From the NCBI RefSeq assembly GCF_905220975.1, contig NZ_CAJNBK010000010.1:186001-250000 (forward strand): 64,000 nt of DNA, written 5' to 3'. Position 1 is the first letter of the stretch, and every line of letters begins with the position of its first letter. The DNA is from Paraburkholderia haematera. GTDB taxonomy: Bacteria > Pseudomonadota > Gammaproteobacteria > Burkholderiales > Burkholderiaceae. This document shows, one piece after another, positions 16,190-25,116 of the stretch. The translations under genes and the position numbers were made by a program. Below the pieces are notes generated by a model. It did not search any database, had not been told where the DNA came from, and saw nothing but the letters and a program-made list of their open reading frames with translations.

Positions 16190-16990
16190 CTACCTACATA
16201 TCTGAGCCCGCAAAGTAGCGAAGGCAGTCATGTACTCGGAGCGACCCGTTGTCGCCGCGGCCATTTTCAGTGCATCCAGCATCGCCAGTTGCTCGCCAAA
16301 GCGATCGGCACCTAGATAGATTACCGGTAACGACATGGGATTAAATAATTGTACTGACCACCGCGATTCCGTTGCCAGAAGCAAAGAGACGAGTCGCTCG
16401 ATCACAAAGACCTTAATTGGCGTGGGGCCACTCGTGTGGTTAATTGTCTGATTCAGTCCGAGACCCAACGGACTGTTATTTTCTTCGGCGCTGTTGAAAA
16501 TCATTTCCGCCTTGTCGAACCAATATCGCCAGAAGCGGGGTTTGGCCAAAAAATAATTGCAGAATATGGTGTTTCTGGAATCCGTCACGAAAGTATCGAG
16601 GTCGACGTCCGGCGCAAGTAGCCGGACACTTTCGACAAACACCGGCCAAGCGTTCCGTTGGCCAGACGCACCTTGTTTGAAGATGTTCGTGAACACCGCA
16701 CCTGCATCGAAAAACGGCGAAAACGCAACGATGTCGGTTGCCGCGTCGACGGAAGCGAGAAATTGATGGACGTCGCTGGCGCCGAGTCCAGTTTTGGACT
16801 TGAATTTGGGAGACAGGAAACCATAAAGCGCGTCATCGTCCATTTCCTGATGGCCAATGAAATTCCTGATTGGCCAGTATTCGCACCAGTCTGGGCGTTG
16901 GCCGGAATTATCCAGCGGAATAAACCCGTTATCGAGGGCTAGCCGGGTCTCCTCTGAATAGAAAATCTGATGGATAAATGCCTTTTTCAT
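16190..16990 (-). CDS. Hypothetical protein, low-GC; resembles domains seen in polysaccharide/glycosyltransferase loci
   Basis: 266 residues, no signal peptide. It opens MKKAFIHQIFYSEETRLALD, then GFIPLDN, then DWCEYWPIRNFI and DDALYGFLSPKF, and has IFCNYFLAKPRFWRYWFDKAE in the middle and KVFVIERLVSLLLATESRW near the end. I have seen comparable segments in hypothetical proteins and in proteins fused to glycosyltransferases, but I cannot name a family or reaction. Base composition is clearly more AT-rich than its neighbours, and it is isolated between a terminator and the glycine riboswitch. Both facts suggest acquisition by transfer. Confidence 0.7.
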   Translation of the reverse strand: MKKAFIHQIFYSEETRLALDNGFIPLDNSGQRPDWCEYWPIRNFIGHQEMDDDALYGFLSPKFKSKTGLGASDVHQFLASVDAATDIVAFSPFFDAGAVFTNIFKQGASGQRNAWPVFVESVRLLAPDVDLDTFVTDSRNTIFCNYFLAKPRFWRYWFDKAEMIFNSAEENNSPLGLGLNQTINHTSGPTPIKVFVIERLVSLLLATESRWSVQLFNPMSLPVIYLGADRFGEQLAMLDALKMAAATTGRSEYMTAFATLRAQICR

Positions 16991-17273
16991 CTTTCTGGGA
17001 TCTGGGTTCGAAACGAGTGTTTTTGTGGCTTGGCACGTCCGCGGTATGGCTTACACAGATGCAAGCGAGCGGCTCGACCAAATAAACGGCAGTATAGGTA
17101 GCTGTTCCTGTTAGCAGATATGGGGCAATTCCGAAAGTGGAACGGTGAGAAGGTGTTGGCCTCGATCCCTCGACTTCTTCACAGGCGCGCTTTTTGTTCG
17201 GCCCGCACCCGCCGCACAGGCGCCCTCGTCTCAATTTGACAAGCCCCCGGCCCTCGCGTACATTCGCCGCACG

Positions 17274-17358
17274 CGTCGGGAGAGCGTGCTGGCCGCAGAA
17301 AATCGCAGGCCGCGCCGCCGAAGGGGCATACCCGCAAACTCTCAGGCAAAAGGACCGA
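17274..17358 (+). promoter_or_regulatory. Glycine riboswitch, aptamer I
   Basis: CGGGAGAG (17277-17284) opens the aptamer. The conserved core GCCGCCGAAGGGGCATA and ACTCTCAGGCAAAAGGACCGA closes it (about 17316-17358). It is the first of two aptamers upstream of gcvT. Confidence 0.93.
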
Positions 17359-17407
17359 CCGCGTCGAAAAACCCGCGTCAAGGCAACATCAAGACATCGG
17401 TTTTTCG

Positions 17408-17572
17408 CACTCTGGAGAGCGGCAGTAGCCGTCTGCGTCGCGTACGTCGAACGTATATCGAGCAGATCCTGGCAAGCTGCCCACCGAAGGGGCGCGCGTT
17501 TCAACGTAGCGATCACGACTTCAACATCGCACGGTGGCGCAATCTCTCAGGTATCGAGGACAGAGGGGTCAT
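17408..17572 (+). promoter_or_regulatory. Glycine riboswitch, aptamer II
   Basis: CTCTGGAGAGCGG (17410-17422) opens it; CCACCGAAGGGGCGCGC, then AATCTCTCAGGTATCGAGGAC and AGAGGGG close it. About 50 nt separate it from aptamer I, with a possible 9-bp stem (CGAAAAACC 17365-17373 with GGTTTTTCG 17399-17407). Downstream a GC-rich hairpin followed by T6 (17624-17629) lies 24 nt before the gcvT start and is the likely expression platform. Confidence 0.92.
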
Positions 17573-17653
17573 GCAACGCAATCGCTCGCAGGCATTAGCC
17601 GCGAGGCGTAGCGCCGCATGGCCTTTTTTGTTTCGCGAGACGCCTGAGGCCCC

Positions 17654-18772
17654 ATGACCGAACTCAAACACACCCCGCTCAACGCCACCCATCGTGCGCT
17701 CAACGCCCGCATGGTCGATTTCGGCGGCTGGGACATGCCCGTCAACTACGGCTCGCAGATCGACGAACACCGCGCCGTGCGCACCGACGCCGGCATGTTC
17801 GACGTCTCGCACATGTGCGTCGTCGATTTCACCGGCGAGCGCGTGCGCGCCTTCTTCGAATTCGCGCTGGCCAACAATGTCGCCAAGCTGCAAACGCCGG
17901 GCCGCGCGCTCTACTCCTGTCTGCTGAACCCGAATGGCGGTGTGATCGACGATCTGATCGTCTACTACTTCGGCGAAGATCATTTCCGTGTTGTCGTCAA
18001 TGCCGGCACCGCCGACAAAGACATCGCCTGGTTCGGCCAGCTCAACGCCGAAGGTAGCTTCGGCCTGACCATCACGCCGCGCCGCGATTACGCGATCGTC
18101 GCCGTGCAAGGCCCGAATGCCCGCGAAAAAGTCTGGCAAACCGTGCCGGCCGCACGCGCCGCCACCGAAGCCCTGAAGCCGTTCAATGCCGCACGGATCG
18201 AAGACACGCCGTTCGGCGAACTCACCGTCGCCCGCACCGGCTACACCGGCGAAGACGGCTTCGAAATCATCGTCCCGGCGGATCACGTCGCAGCGCTCTG
18301 GAACGCCCTGCAGGCACAAGGCGTGCGCCCTGCGGGTCTTGGCGCGCGCGACACGCTGCGCCTCGAAGCCGGTATGAACCTGTACGGCCAGGATATGGAC
18401 GACACCGTCTCGCCGCTCGACGCCGGCCTCGCCTGGACCGTCGATCTGACAACGCCCCGCGACTTCGTCGGCAAAGGCAAGCTCGAAGCCGACGGCTCGC
18501 AGGCCGCGTTCGTCGGTCTGATCCTGCTGAAGGAAAACGGCAAGGCAGCAGGCGTGCTGCGTGCTCACCAGAAAGTCGTCACGCCGCAGGGCGAAGGCGA
18601 AATCACCAGCGGCACTTTTTCCCCGACGATGCAGGAATCGATCGCCTTTGCGCGCGTGCCGAAAGGCGTGCAGCCGGGCGACACCGTTCACGTCCAGATT
18701 CGTGACAAAAACGTTCCCGCAAGCGTGGTAAAACTGCCGTTCGTGCGCAACGGCAAAGTGCTCGCAGTTTAA
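17654..18772 (+). CDS. gcvT: Glycine cleavage system aminomethyltransferase (T protein)
   Basis: 372 residues, full length. It transfers the aminomethyl one-carbon unit from lipoylated GcvH to tetrahydrofolate, releasing ammonia and giving 5,10-methylene-THF. Family landmarks are MVDFGGWDMPVNYGSQIDEH near the N-terminus, FDVSHM, ARTGYTGEDGFEI and LGARDTLRLEAGM. GAGG lies 8 nt before the ATG. It is the first gene of gcvT-gcvH-gcvP, controlled in cis by the tandem glycine riboswitch, so expression should rise when glycine is abundant. Confidence 0.98.
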   Translation: MTELKHTPLNATHRALNARMVDFGGWDMPVNYGSQIDEHRAVRTDAGMFDVSHMCVVDFTGERVRAFFEFALANNVAKLQTPGRALYSCLLNPNGGVIDDLIVYYFGEDHFRVVVNAGTADKDIAWFGQLNAEGSFGLTITPRRDYAIVAVQGPNAREKVWQTVPAARAATEALKPFNAARIEDTPFGELTVARTGYTGEDGFEIIVPADHVAALWNALQAQGVRPAGLGARDTLRLEAGMNLYGQDMDDTVSPLDAGLAWTVDLTTPRDFVGKGKLEADGSQAAFVGLILLKENGKAAGVLRAHQKVVTPQGEGEITSGTFSPTMQESIAFARVPKGVQPGDTVHVQIRDKNVPASVVKLPFVRNGKVLAV

Positions 18773-18837
18773 GCAGCCGGCGCGTGCGTCAGCCCCCTTT
18801 TAAGCTTTTAACGAATCACACCGCATAGGAGCATCCG

Positions 18838-19218
18838 ATGAGCATCCCGGCCGATCTGAAATACACCGAATCGCACGAGTGGGTCCGCACCGAAGCGGAC
18901 GGCACGCTGACGGTCGGCATCACCGACCACGCGCAAGAAGCGCTCGGCGACATCGTCTTCTTCGAAGTCCAGGAACTGGGCAAGACCGTAAGCGCCGGCG
19001 ACACCGTCGCCGTGATCGAGTCGGTGAAAGCCGCCTCGGACATCTACGCACCGGTTTCGGGCGAAATCATCGAAGCGAATCCGGCCGTCGCCGACACGCC
19101 GGATGGCGTCAACAGCGCGCCGTACGACAACTGGCTCTTCAAGATCAAGCCGGCCGCAGACGCATCGCTGGATCGCCTGATCGACGCAGACGCATACTCG
19201 AAGTCGATCGGCGCCTGA
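18838..19218 (+). CDS. gcvH: Glycine cleavage system H protein
   Basis: 126 residues. It is the lipoyl-carrying shuttle between GcvP, GcvT and dihydrolipoamide dehydrogenase. The lipoylated lysine is Lys64 in ESVKAASD, inside the expected beta-hairpin, and YTESHEWV marks the N-terminus. AGGAGC precedes the ATG. It is 65 nt downstream of gcvT and in the same operon. Confidence 0.98.
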   Translation: MSIPADLKYTESHEWVRTEADGTLTVGITDHAQEALGDIVFFEVQELGKTVSAGDTVAVIESVKAASDIYAPVSGEIIEANPAVADTPDGVNSAPYDNWLFKIKPAADASLDRLIDADAYSKSIGA

Positions 19219-19312
19219 TTCACCGCAAGTTGCACCATTACGTTTAAACCCGACAGGCGCGGCGCGTCCGATTCAACCGTCGAACGGACGCCCGCACCGG
19301 CAGGAACACCTC

Positions 19313-22243
19313 ATGAAGCTCGAACACCCGGATCGTCTGATGAACCGCACTCCTCTCTCGCTCGCCGCGCTCGAAGTGCATGATGCCTTCGCGGAACGGC
19401 ACATCGGCCCGGATTCGGCCGACCAGCATGCCATGCTCGAAGCCCTCGGCTTCGCGTCGCGCGCCGCGCTGATCGACGCCGTCATTCCGAAGACGATCCG
19501 CCGCAGCGAAGCACTGCCGCTCGGCCCCTTCGTGCAGCCGAAGAGCGAGGCGGAAGCGCTCGCCGCGCTGCGTGAGCTGGCCGACAAGAACCAGGTGTTC
19601 CGCTCGTACATCGGGCAGGGCTACTACAACGCGCACACGCCGGCGGTGATCCTGCGTAACGTGCTGGAAAATCCGGCGTGGTACACCGCGTACACGCCGT
19701 ATCAGCCGGAAATCTCGCAGGGCCGTCTGGAAGCGCTACTGAATTTCCAGCAAATGATCGTCGACCTGACGGGTCTGGCGATTTCGAACGCTTCGCTGCT
19801 CGACGAAGCCACCGCTGCCGCTGAAGCGATGACGCTGCTGCAACGCGTCGGCAAGCCGAAGTCGAACGTGTTCTACGTCGCCGACGACGTGCTGCCGCAA
19901 ACCATCGAAGTGGTGAAGACGCGCGCCACGCCGGTCGGCATCGAAGTGAAAGTGGGGCCGGCAGCGGAAGCCGCGAACGCGAATGCGTTCGGCGTGCTGC
20001 TGCAATACCCGGGCGTGAATGGCGATGTGCGCGACTACCGCGCGCTCGCTGATGCAATCCACGCGGCGGGCGGCCACGTGGTGGTCGCCGCCGACCTGCT
20101 CGCGCTGACCGTTTTGACGCCGCCGGGTGAATGGGGCGCGGACGTGGCCGTCGGCAACACGCAGCGTTTCGGTGTGCCGGTCGGTTTCGGCGGCCCGCAC
20201 GCGGCTTACCTCGCCGTGCGCGACGAATTCAAGCGTCAGATGCCGGGCCGTCTCGTCGGTGTGACCGTCGACGCGCAAGGCAATCCGGCGCTGCGTCTAG
20301 CGCTGCAAACGCGTGAGCAACATATCCGCCGCGAGAAGGCGACCTCGAACGTGTGTACCGCGCAGGCGCTGCTCGCGATCATGGCCAGCATGTACGCCGT
20401 CTATCACGGCCCGCACGGTCTGAAGACGATCGCGCTGCGTGTGAACCGTATCGCCGCATTGCTCGCAGCCGGCGCGAAGAAGCTCGGCTACACGCTGGTC
20501 AACGACACGTTCTTCGACACGCTCACGTTCGAAACCGGTGCACGCACCCAGGCGCTGCATGACGCTGCGACGGCCAAGCGCATCAATCTGCGCCGCGTGA
20601 GCGACACGCGCGTCGGCATCTCGATCGACGAAACCACCACGCGCAGCGATCTGGCCGATCTGCTCGCAGCGTTCGCCCAAGCGGCATTTGTCGACGAAGT
20701 CCCGCAAATCGACGCCCTCGATGCAGAACTCCCCGCAGAGAGCACCGTGCCGGCCGCGCTCGAACGCACCAGCGCGTACCTCACGCACCACGTGTTCAAC
20801 CGTCATCATTCTGAAACGGAAATGCTGCGCTATCTGCGCAGCCTGTCGGACAAGGACCTTGCGCTCGACCGCTCGATGATCCCGCTCGGTTCGTGCACGA
20901 TGAAGCTGAACGCGACCTCGGAAATGCTGCCGGTCACGTGGCCCGAATTCGGTCAGATCCATCCGTTCGCACCGGCTGAGCAAACCGTCGGCTACCGCGA
21001 AATGATCGATCAGCTCGAGCAGATGCTGGTCGCGGCCACCGGCTATGCAGCGGTGTCGCTGCAACCGAACGCCGGCTCGCAAGGCGAATACGCGGGTCTG
21101 TTGATCATCCACGCTTACCACGCGTCGCGTGGCGAAGGTCACCGCAACGTCTGCCTGATTCCCGCTTCGGCGCATGGCACGAACCCGGCATCGGCGCAAA
21201 TGGCCGGCATGCAGGTCGTCGTCGTGGCGTGTGACGCGCAAGGCAACGTCGATATCGAAGATCTGAGGAAAAAGGCCGATCAGCACGCCGACAAGCTCGC
21301 GGCCATCATGATCACGTACCCGTCCACCCACGGCGTGTTCGAAGCGAACGTGCGCGAAATCTGCGAGATCGTGCATGCGCACGGCGGCCAGGTCTATGTG
21401 GACGGCGCGAACATGAATGCCATGGTCGGCCTGTGTGCGCCGGGCCAGTTCGGCGGCGATGTCTCGCACCTGAATCTGCACAAAACCTTCTGCATTCCGC
21501 ACGGCGGCGGCGGCCCGGGCGTCGGTCCGGTCGCAGTCGGCGCGCATCTCGCGCAATTCCTGCCGAATCAGATTGCATCGGGCTATGAACGCGCGCCGAA
21601 CGGTATCGGCGCCGTGTCGGGCGCACCGTACGGTTCCGCGTCGATCCTGCCGATTTCGTGGATGTACATCGCGATGATGGGTGCGAAGAACCTCACGGCC
21701 GCCACCGAAACCGCGATCCTCAACGCCAACTACGTCGCGAACAAACTCGCGCCGCATTATCCGGTGCTGTATTCGGGCCCGGGCGGACTGGTTGCGCACG
21801 AGTGCATTCTCGATCTGCGTCCGCTCAAGGAAACCAGCGGAATTTCGGTCGACGACGTCGCCAAGCGCCTCGCCGACTACGGCTTCCACGCACCGACCAT
21901 GAGCTTCCCGGTGCCGGGCACGCTGATGGTCGAGCCGACCGAATCGGAATCGAAGGAAGAACTCGACCGCTTCATCGAAGCGATGATCGCAATCCGCGAG
22001 GAAATTCGCGCTGTGGAAGAAGGCCGCTCGGATCGCGAAGACAATCCGCTGAAGCACGCACCGCATACGGCAGCGGTGGTCATTGCCAACGACTGGAAGC
22101 ATGCGTATGCGCGCGAAACCGCCGCGTATCCGCTGCCCACGTTGATCGCGAAGAAGTACTGGCCTCCAGTTGGCCGTGCGGACAACGTGTACGGCGACCG
22201 CAATCTGTTCTGCTCCTGCGTGCCGATCGCCGACTACGAGTAA
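19313..22243 (+). CDS. gcvP: Glycine dehydrogenase, decarboxylating (P protein)
   Basis: 976 residues, the long single-chain form of the PLP enzyme. It decarboxylates glycine and passes the aminomethyl group to lipoyl-GcvH. The PLP lysine is in HLNLHKTFCIPHGGGGPG (near residue 725). Other landmarks are FRSYIGQGYYNAHTPAVI near residue 100, PYQPEISQGRLE, and SQPNAGSQGEYAGL-type sequence near residue 590. CAGGAA lies upstream of the ATG; an internal ATG seven codons further (MNRTPL) is also possible. It is the last gene of the gcv operon. A large imperfect hairpin follows the stop. Confidence 0.98.
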   Translation: MKLEHPDRLMNRTPLSLAALEVHDAFAERHIGPDSADQHAMLEALGFASRAALIDAVIPKTIRRSEALPLGPFVQPKSEAEALAALRELADKNQVFRSYIGQGYYNAHTPAVILRNVLENPAWYTAYTPYQPEISQGRLEALLNFQQMIVDLTGLAISNASLLDEATAAAEAMTLLQRVGKPKSNVFYVADDVLPQTIEVVKTRATPVGIEVKVGPAAEAANANAFGVLLQYPGVNGDVRDYRALADAIHAAGGHVVVAADLLALTVLTPPGEWGADVAVGNTQRFGVPVGFGGPHAAYLAVRDEFKRQMPGRLVGVTVDAQGNPALRLALQTREQHIRREKATSNVCTAQALLAIMASMYAVYHGPHGLKTIALRVNRIAALLAAGAKKLGYTLVNDTFFDTLTFETGARTQALHDAATAKRINLRRVSDTRVGISIDETTTRSDLADLLAAFAQAAFVDEVPQIDALDAELPAESTVPAALERTSAYLTHHVFNRHHSETEMLRYLRSLSDKDLALDRSMIPLGSCTMKLNATSEMLPVTWPEFGQIHPFAPAEQTVGYREMIDQLEQMLVAATGYAAVSLQPNAGSQGEYAGLLIIHAYHASRGEGHRNVCLIPASAHGTNPASAQMAGMQVVVVACDAQGNVDIEDLRKKADQHADKLAAIMITYPSTHGVFEANVREICEIVHAHGGQVYVDGANMNAMVGLCAPGQFGGDVSHLNLHKTFCIPHGGGGPGVGPVAVGAHLAQFLPNQIASGYERAPNGIGAVSGAPYGSASILPISWMYIAMMGAKNLTAATETAILNANYVANKLAPHYPVLYSGPGGLVAHECILDLRPLKETSGISVDDVAKRLADYGFHAPTMSFPVPGTLMVEPTESESKEELDRFIEAMIAIREEIRAVEEGRSDREDNPLKHAPHTAAVVIANDWKHAYARETAAYPLPTLIAKKYWPPVGRADNVYGDRNLFCSCVPIADYE

Positions 22244-22258
22244 GTCAGCATGGCCGCA

Positions 22259-22301
22259 AACCGCGCATCGCCTGAAGGTTGTAAGCAGGCGTTGCGCGGT
22301 T
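22259..22301 (+). terminator. Large hairpin after gcvP
   Basis: AACCGCGCA-T-CGCCTG pairs with CAGGCG-T-TGCGCGGTT around an 11-nt loop. There is no T-run, so this is a candidate processing or stability element or a weak terminator. Confidence 0.5.
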
Positions 22302-22364
22302 CTGTCGCTTGTGTCCGCAAACGGCTAACATCACACACCGAATCAGCCAAACGAGGAGTTTCGC

Positions 22365-23495
22365 ATGGCGCGAAAGGTGCGATTGATGCAAAGCCGGACC
22401 GAATTGACGCGAACCCAGACGTGGCGGCAAGGGTGCGCGCTGTTGTTGGCTGGCGCAGCCGTGCTGCTGCCGCTGCGGCAGGCACGGGCGGCGATGAATT
22501 TTTGTGCGGCGCCCGCGCTGCAAACCAGCGAGCGCACGAATGCCGATCCAGGTGTCAAGGCACTGGTGAGCAATGTGCAGGCACATCTGAACGACCCGCC
22601 GCATGCGCTGGCGAAACTGCATACCGAAGGCACGCTGCCGCACGAGGGCATCTACGATCAAAGCGTCGAGGCGGAGAAGGATCTCGATCTGCTGCGCGAC
22701 GCAGCGCTCGCGTGGCGCGCCAGCAGCGACGACCGTTATCTGAAGCTGGTCGACCGCTTGCTGTATGCGTGGGTCACAACTTATCAGCCGAGCTTTAATC
22801 CCATCGACGAAACCCATTTCGAAGGCCTGATCCTCGCCTACGACATGACCGCGAGCGCGCTACCGGTGAAAACGCGCAACGCATCGATGGCGTTCCTGAC
22901 GAAGCTCGCGAGCGGCTATATCGCGCAGATCGACGCGCAACCGCGGCCGCTCAAGGGCACGTTCAAGAACAATTGGCAGAGCCACCGGATCAAGCTGATC
23001 GCGATGGCCGCGTTCACGCTGGATAACCGCAAGATGATCAACGCGGCGCAGCGCCTGTTCGACGAGCATATCGGCGACAACATTGCGCCGGACGGCTCGA
23101 CGTTCGATTTCGGCGAGCGCGACGCGCTGCACTACGTCACCTACGACTTGCAGCCGCTCGTGACCGCCGCGCTTGCCGCGCGCCGCCACAACCGCAACTG
23201 GTTGCCGGAAAAGGGGGCGAATGGCGCCTCACTGGCGGCCGCGCTGAACTGGCTCACGCCGTACGCGGACGGCAGCAAGACGCATGAAGAATTCGTGCAT
23301 TCGAGCGTTCCGTTCGATGCCAAACGTCGCGAGGCCGGTTTGCCGGGCTATTCGGGTCAATGGGATCCGAAAAACGCGACAGAACTGTTTCACCTGGCGG
23401 CGCGTCTCGACGGACGCTATACGCCGATCGCACTGCAGCTCGCACCGACGCCACCCGCGTGGCTCGCCGTGTGTTTACCGCTGCCGGCGCGCTAA
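22365..23495 (+). CDS. Alginate-lyase-family protein, secreted
   Basis: 376 residues. A long cationic N-region and hydrophobic stretch (CALLLAGAAVLLPL, then RQARA) form a signal peptide with probable cleavage near residue 43. The mature protein is an alpha/alpha-toroid type: WRASSDDRYLKLVDRLLYAW, then THFEGLILAYDM, then NNWQSHRIKLIAMAAF and FDFGERDALHYV. The NNWQSHR motif carries the residues expected in the active site of alginate-lyase (PF05426-like) enzymes. These are periplasmic and cleave uronate polysaccharides by beta-elimination. AGGAG lies 7 nt before the ATG. No alginate biosynthesis genes are nearby, so the true substrate is uncertain. Confidence 0.85.
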   Translation: MARKVRLMQSRTELTRTQTWRQGCALLLAGAAVLLPLRQARAAMNFCAAPALQTSERTNADPGVKALVSNVQAHLNDPPHALAKLHTEGTLPHEGIYDQSVEAEKDLDLLRDAALAWRASSDDRYLKLVDRLLYAWVTTYQPSFNPIDETHFEGLILAYDMTASALPVKTRNASMAFLTKLASGYIAQIDAQPRPLKGTFKNNWQSHRIKLIAMAAFTLDNRKMINAAQRLFDEHIGDNIAPDGSTFDFGERDALHYVTYDLQPLVTAALAARRHNRNWLPEKGANGASLAAALNWLTPYADGSKTHEEFVHSSVPFDAKRREAGLPGYSGQWDPKNATELFHLAARLDGRYTPIALQLAPTPPAWLAVCLPLPAR

Positions 23496-23523
23496 ACTTA
23501 CTTTAATCAGCAGGGAGCAGTAA

Positions 23524-24912
23524 ATGGCAGTCAGCGTGTTCGACCTCTTCAAAATCGGCATTGGTCCGTCCAGTTCGCATACGGTCGGGCCGATGCGCGC
23601 AGCGCTGATGTTCGCGCAAGGGCTCGAACGCGACGGGCTGCTTGGGGCGACGGCATCGGTGAAAGTGGATCTGTACGGCTCGCTCGGCGCGACCGGCAAA
23701 GGGCACGGCACTGATCGCGGCGTGATGCTCGGTTTGATGGGCGACGCGCCAGATACGGTCGATCCGGACACGATCGTGGAACGGCTGGAAGCGGTGAAGG
23801 CGTCGCGCAAGCTGGCCCTACTCGGCACGCACGACGTGCCGTTCGTGCAGAAAGATCACATTTCGTTTTATCGCCAGGCGCTGTCCGAGCATCCGAACGG
23901 CCTGAAGCTGCGCGCGTTCGATGCACAGGGTGAGACGCTGCGTGAGTCGACGTATCTGTCGGTGGGTGGCGGTTTTGTGGTGACGGCGGGCGCACCCAAC
24001 ACGAAGGTGCTGAGCGCCGTCGAACAATTGCCGCATTCGTTCCGCAGCGGCAACGAATTGCTCGCGCTGTGCAAATCGACCGGCAAGAGCATCGCGCAGT
24101 TGATGTGGGAAAACGAGCGCGTCTGGCACACGGAAGAAGAGACGCGTGCAGGCCTGCTGAAGATCTGGGACGTGATGCAATCGTGCGTGTCGCGCGGTTG
24201 CGGTATCAATAACCCGGCTGCAGACGGTACGTTGCCCGGTCCGTTCCAGGTGAAGCGCCGCGCGCCGCAGTTGTATCGCGCGTTGTCGAGTAATCCTGAG
24301 CTGGCGCTGCGCGATCCGCTTTCGATGGTCGACTGGATCAATCTGTACGCGATCGCCGTGAACGAAGAAAACGCAGCGGGCGGGCGCGTGGTCACGGCGC
24401 CGACCAACGGCGCGGCCGGCATCATTCCGGCGGTGCTGCATTACTACACGCGTTTCATGCCGGGCTCGAATCAGCAAGGCGTGATCGACTTCCTGCTAAC
24501 GGCCGCGGCAATCGGGATTTTGTACAAGCTGAACGCCTCGATTTCTGGCGCGGAAGTGGGCTGCCAGGGTGAAGTCGGCGTGGCCTGTTCGATGGCCGCG
24601 GGTGCGCTCGCGGCGGTGATGGGCGGCACGCCTGAGCAAGTCGAGAATGCTGCCGAGATCGGCATGGAGCATAACCTCGGGCTCACGTGCGACCCGGTCG
24701 GCGGGATGGTGCAGATTCCGTGTATCGAGCGCAATGCAATGGGCTCGGTGAAAGCCGTGAATGCCGCGCGAATGGCGCTACGCGGCGACGGCACACATTA
24801 CGTCTCGCTGGATTCTGTGATCAAGACGATGATGCAGACCGGCGCCGATATGAAGACGAAGTACAAGGAAACGTCACGCGGTGGGTTGGCGGTGAATATT
24901 GTGGAGTGTTGA
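23524..24912 (+). CDS. sdaA: L-serine ammonia-lyase (L-serine dehydratase)
   Basis: 462 residues, single-chain iron-sulfur type. It converts L-serine to pyruvate and ammonia. The N-terminal beta domain begins VFDLFKIGIGPSSSHTVGPM. The C-terminal alpha domain has the cysteines for the [4Fe-4S] cluster (region SRGCGINNP and SGAEVGCQGEVGVACSMAAG, then LTCDPVGGMVQIPC). GGGAG precedes the ATG. It lies one gene after the glycine cleavage operon, which fits glycine-to-serine-to-pyruvate catabolism. A clear terminator follows. Confidence 0.97.
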   Translation: MAVSVFDLFKIGIGPSSSHTVGPMRAALMFAQGLERDGLLGATASVKVDLYGSLGATGKGHGTDRGVMLGLMGDAPDTVDPDTIVERLEAVKASRKLALLGTHDVPFVQKDHISFYRQALSEHPNGLKLRAFDAQGETLRESTYLSVGGGFVVTAGAPNTKVLSAVEQLPHSFRSGNELLALCKSTGKSIAQLMWENERVWHTEEETRAGLLKIWDVMQSCVSRGCGINNPAADGTLPGPFQVKRRAPQLYRALSSNPELALRDPLSMVDWINLYAIAVNEENAAGGRVVTAPTNGAAGIIPAVLHYYTRFMPGSNQQGVIDFLLTAAAIGILYKLNASISGAEVGCQGEVGVACSMAAGALAAVMGGTPEQVENAAEIGMEHNLGLTCDPVGGMVQIPCIERNAMGSVKAVNAARMALRGDGTHYVSLDSVIKTMMQTGADMKTKYKETSRGGLAVNIVEC

Positions 24913-24937
24913 ACGCCGCGCTCCAAAGCGAATGATG

Positions 24938-24965
24938 ACGCGGGCTTCGGCCCGCGTTTTCGTTT
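24938..24965 (+). terminator. Rho-independent terminator of sdaA
   Basis: ACGCGGGC-TTCG-GCCCGCGT stem-loop followed by TTTCGTTT. Confidence 0.88.
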
Positions 24966-25116
24966 CTGCGTTCGCTATTGGCAGGCGGGGCGGTTGCGCT
25001 GCACCGTGACATCGGCCGCGTTGTCAGCGTAAGCTGTCGAAGCGCCCATCGGCGCTTGTCAAGCCGATGCGGCAACATCCGATTGCACCCACGCACCGTC
25101 TGGAGGCTTCATCGCA

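Noticed and set aside
17145..17657. 170-residue and 134-residue frames upstream of gcvT
   Set aside because: They cover the glycine riboswitch aptamers, which explain the sequence better.
20297..22102. 601-residue minus-strand frame over gcvP
   Set aside because: Shadow of gcvP; composition typical of antisense frames.
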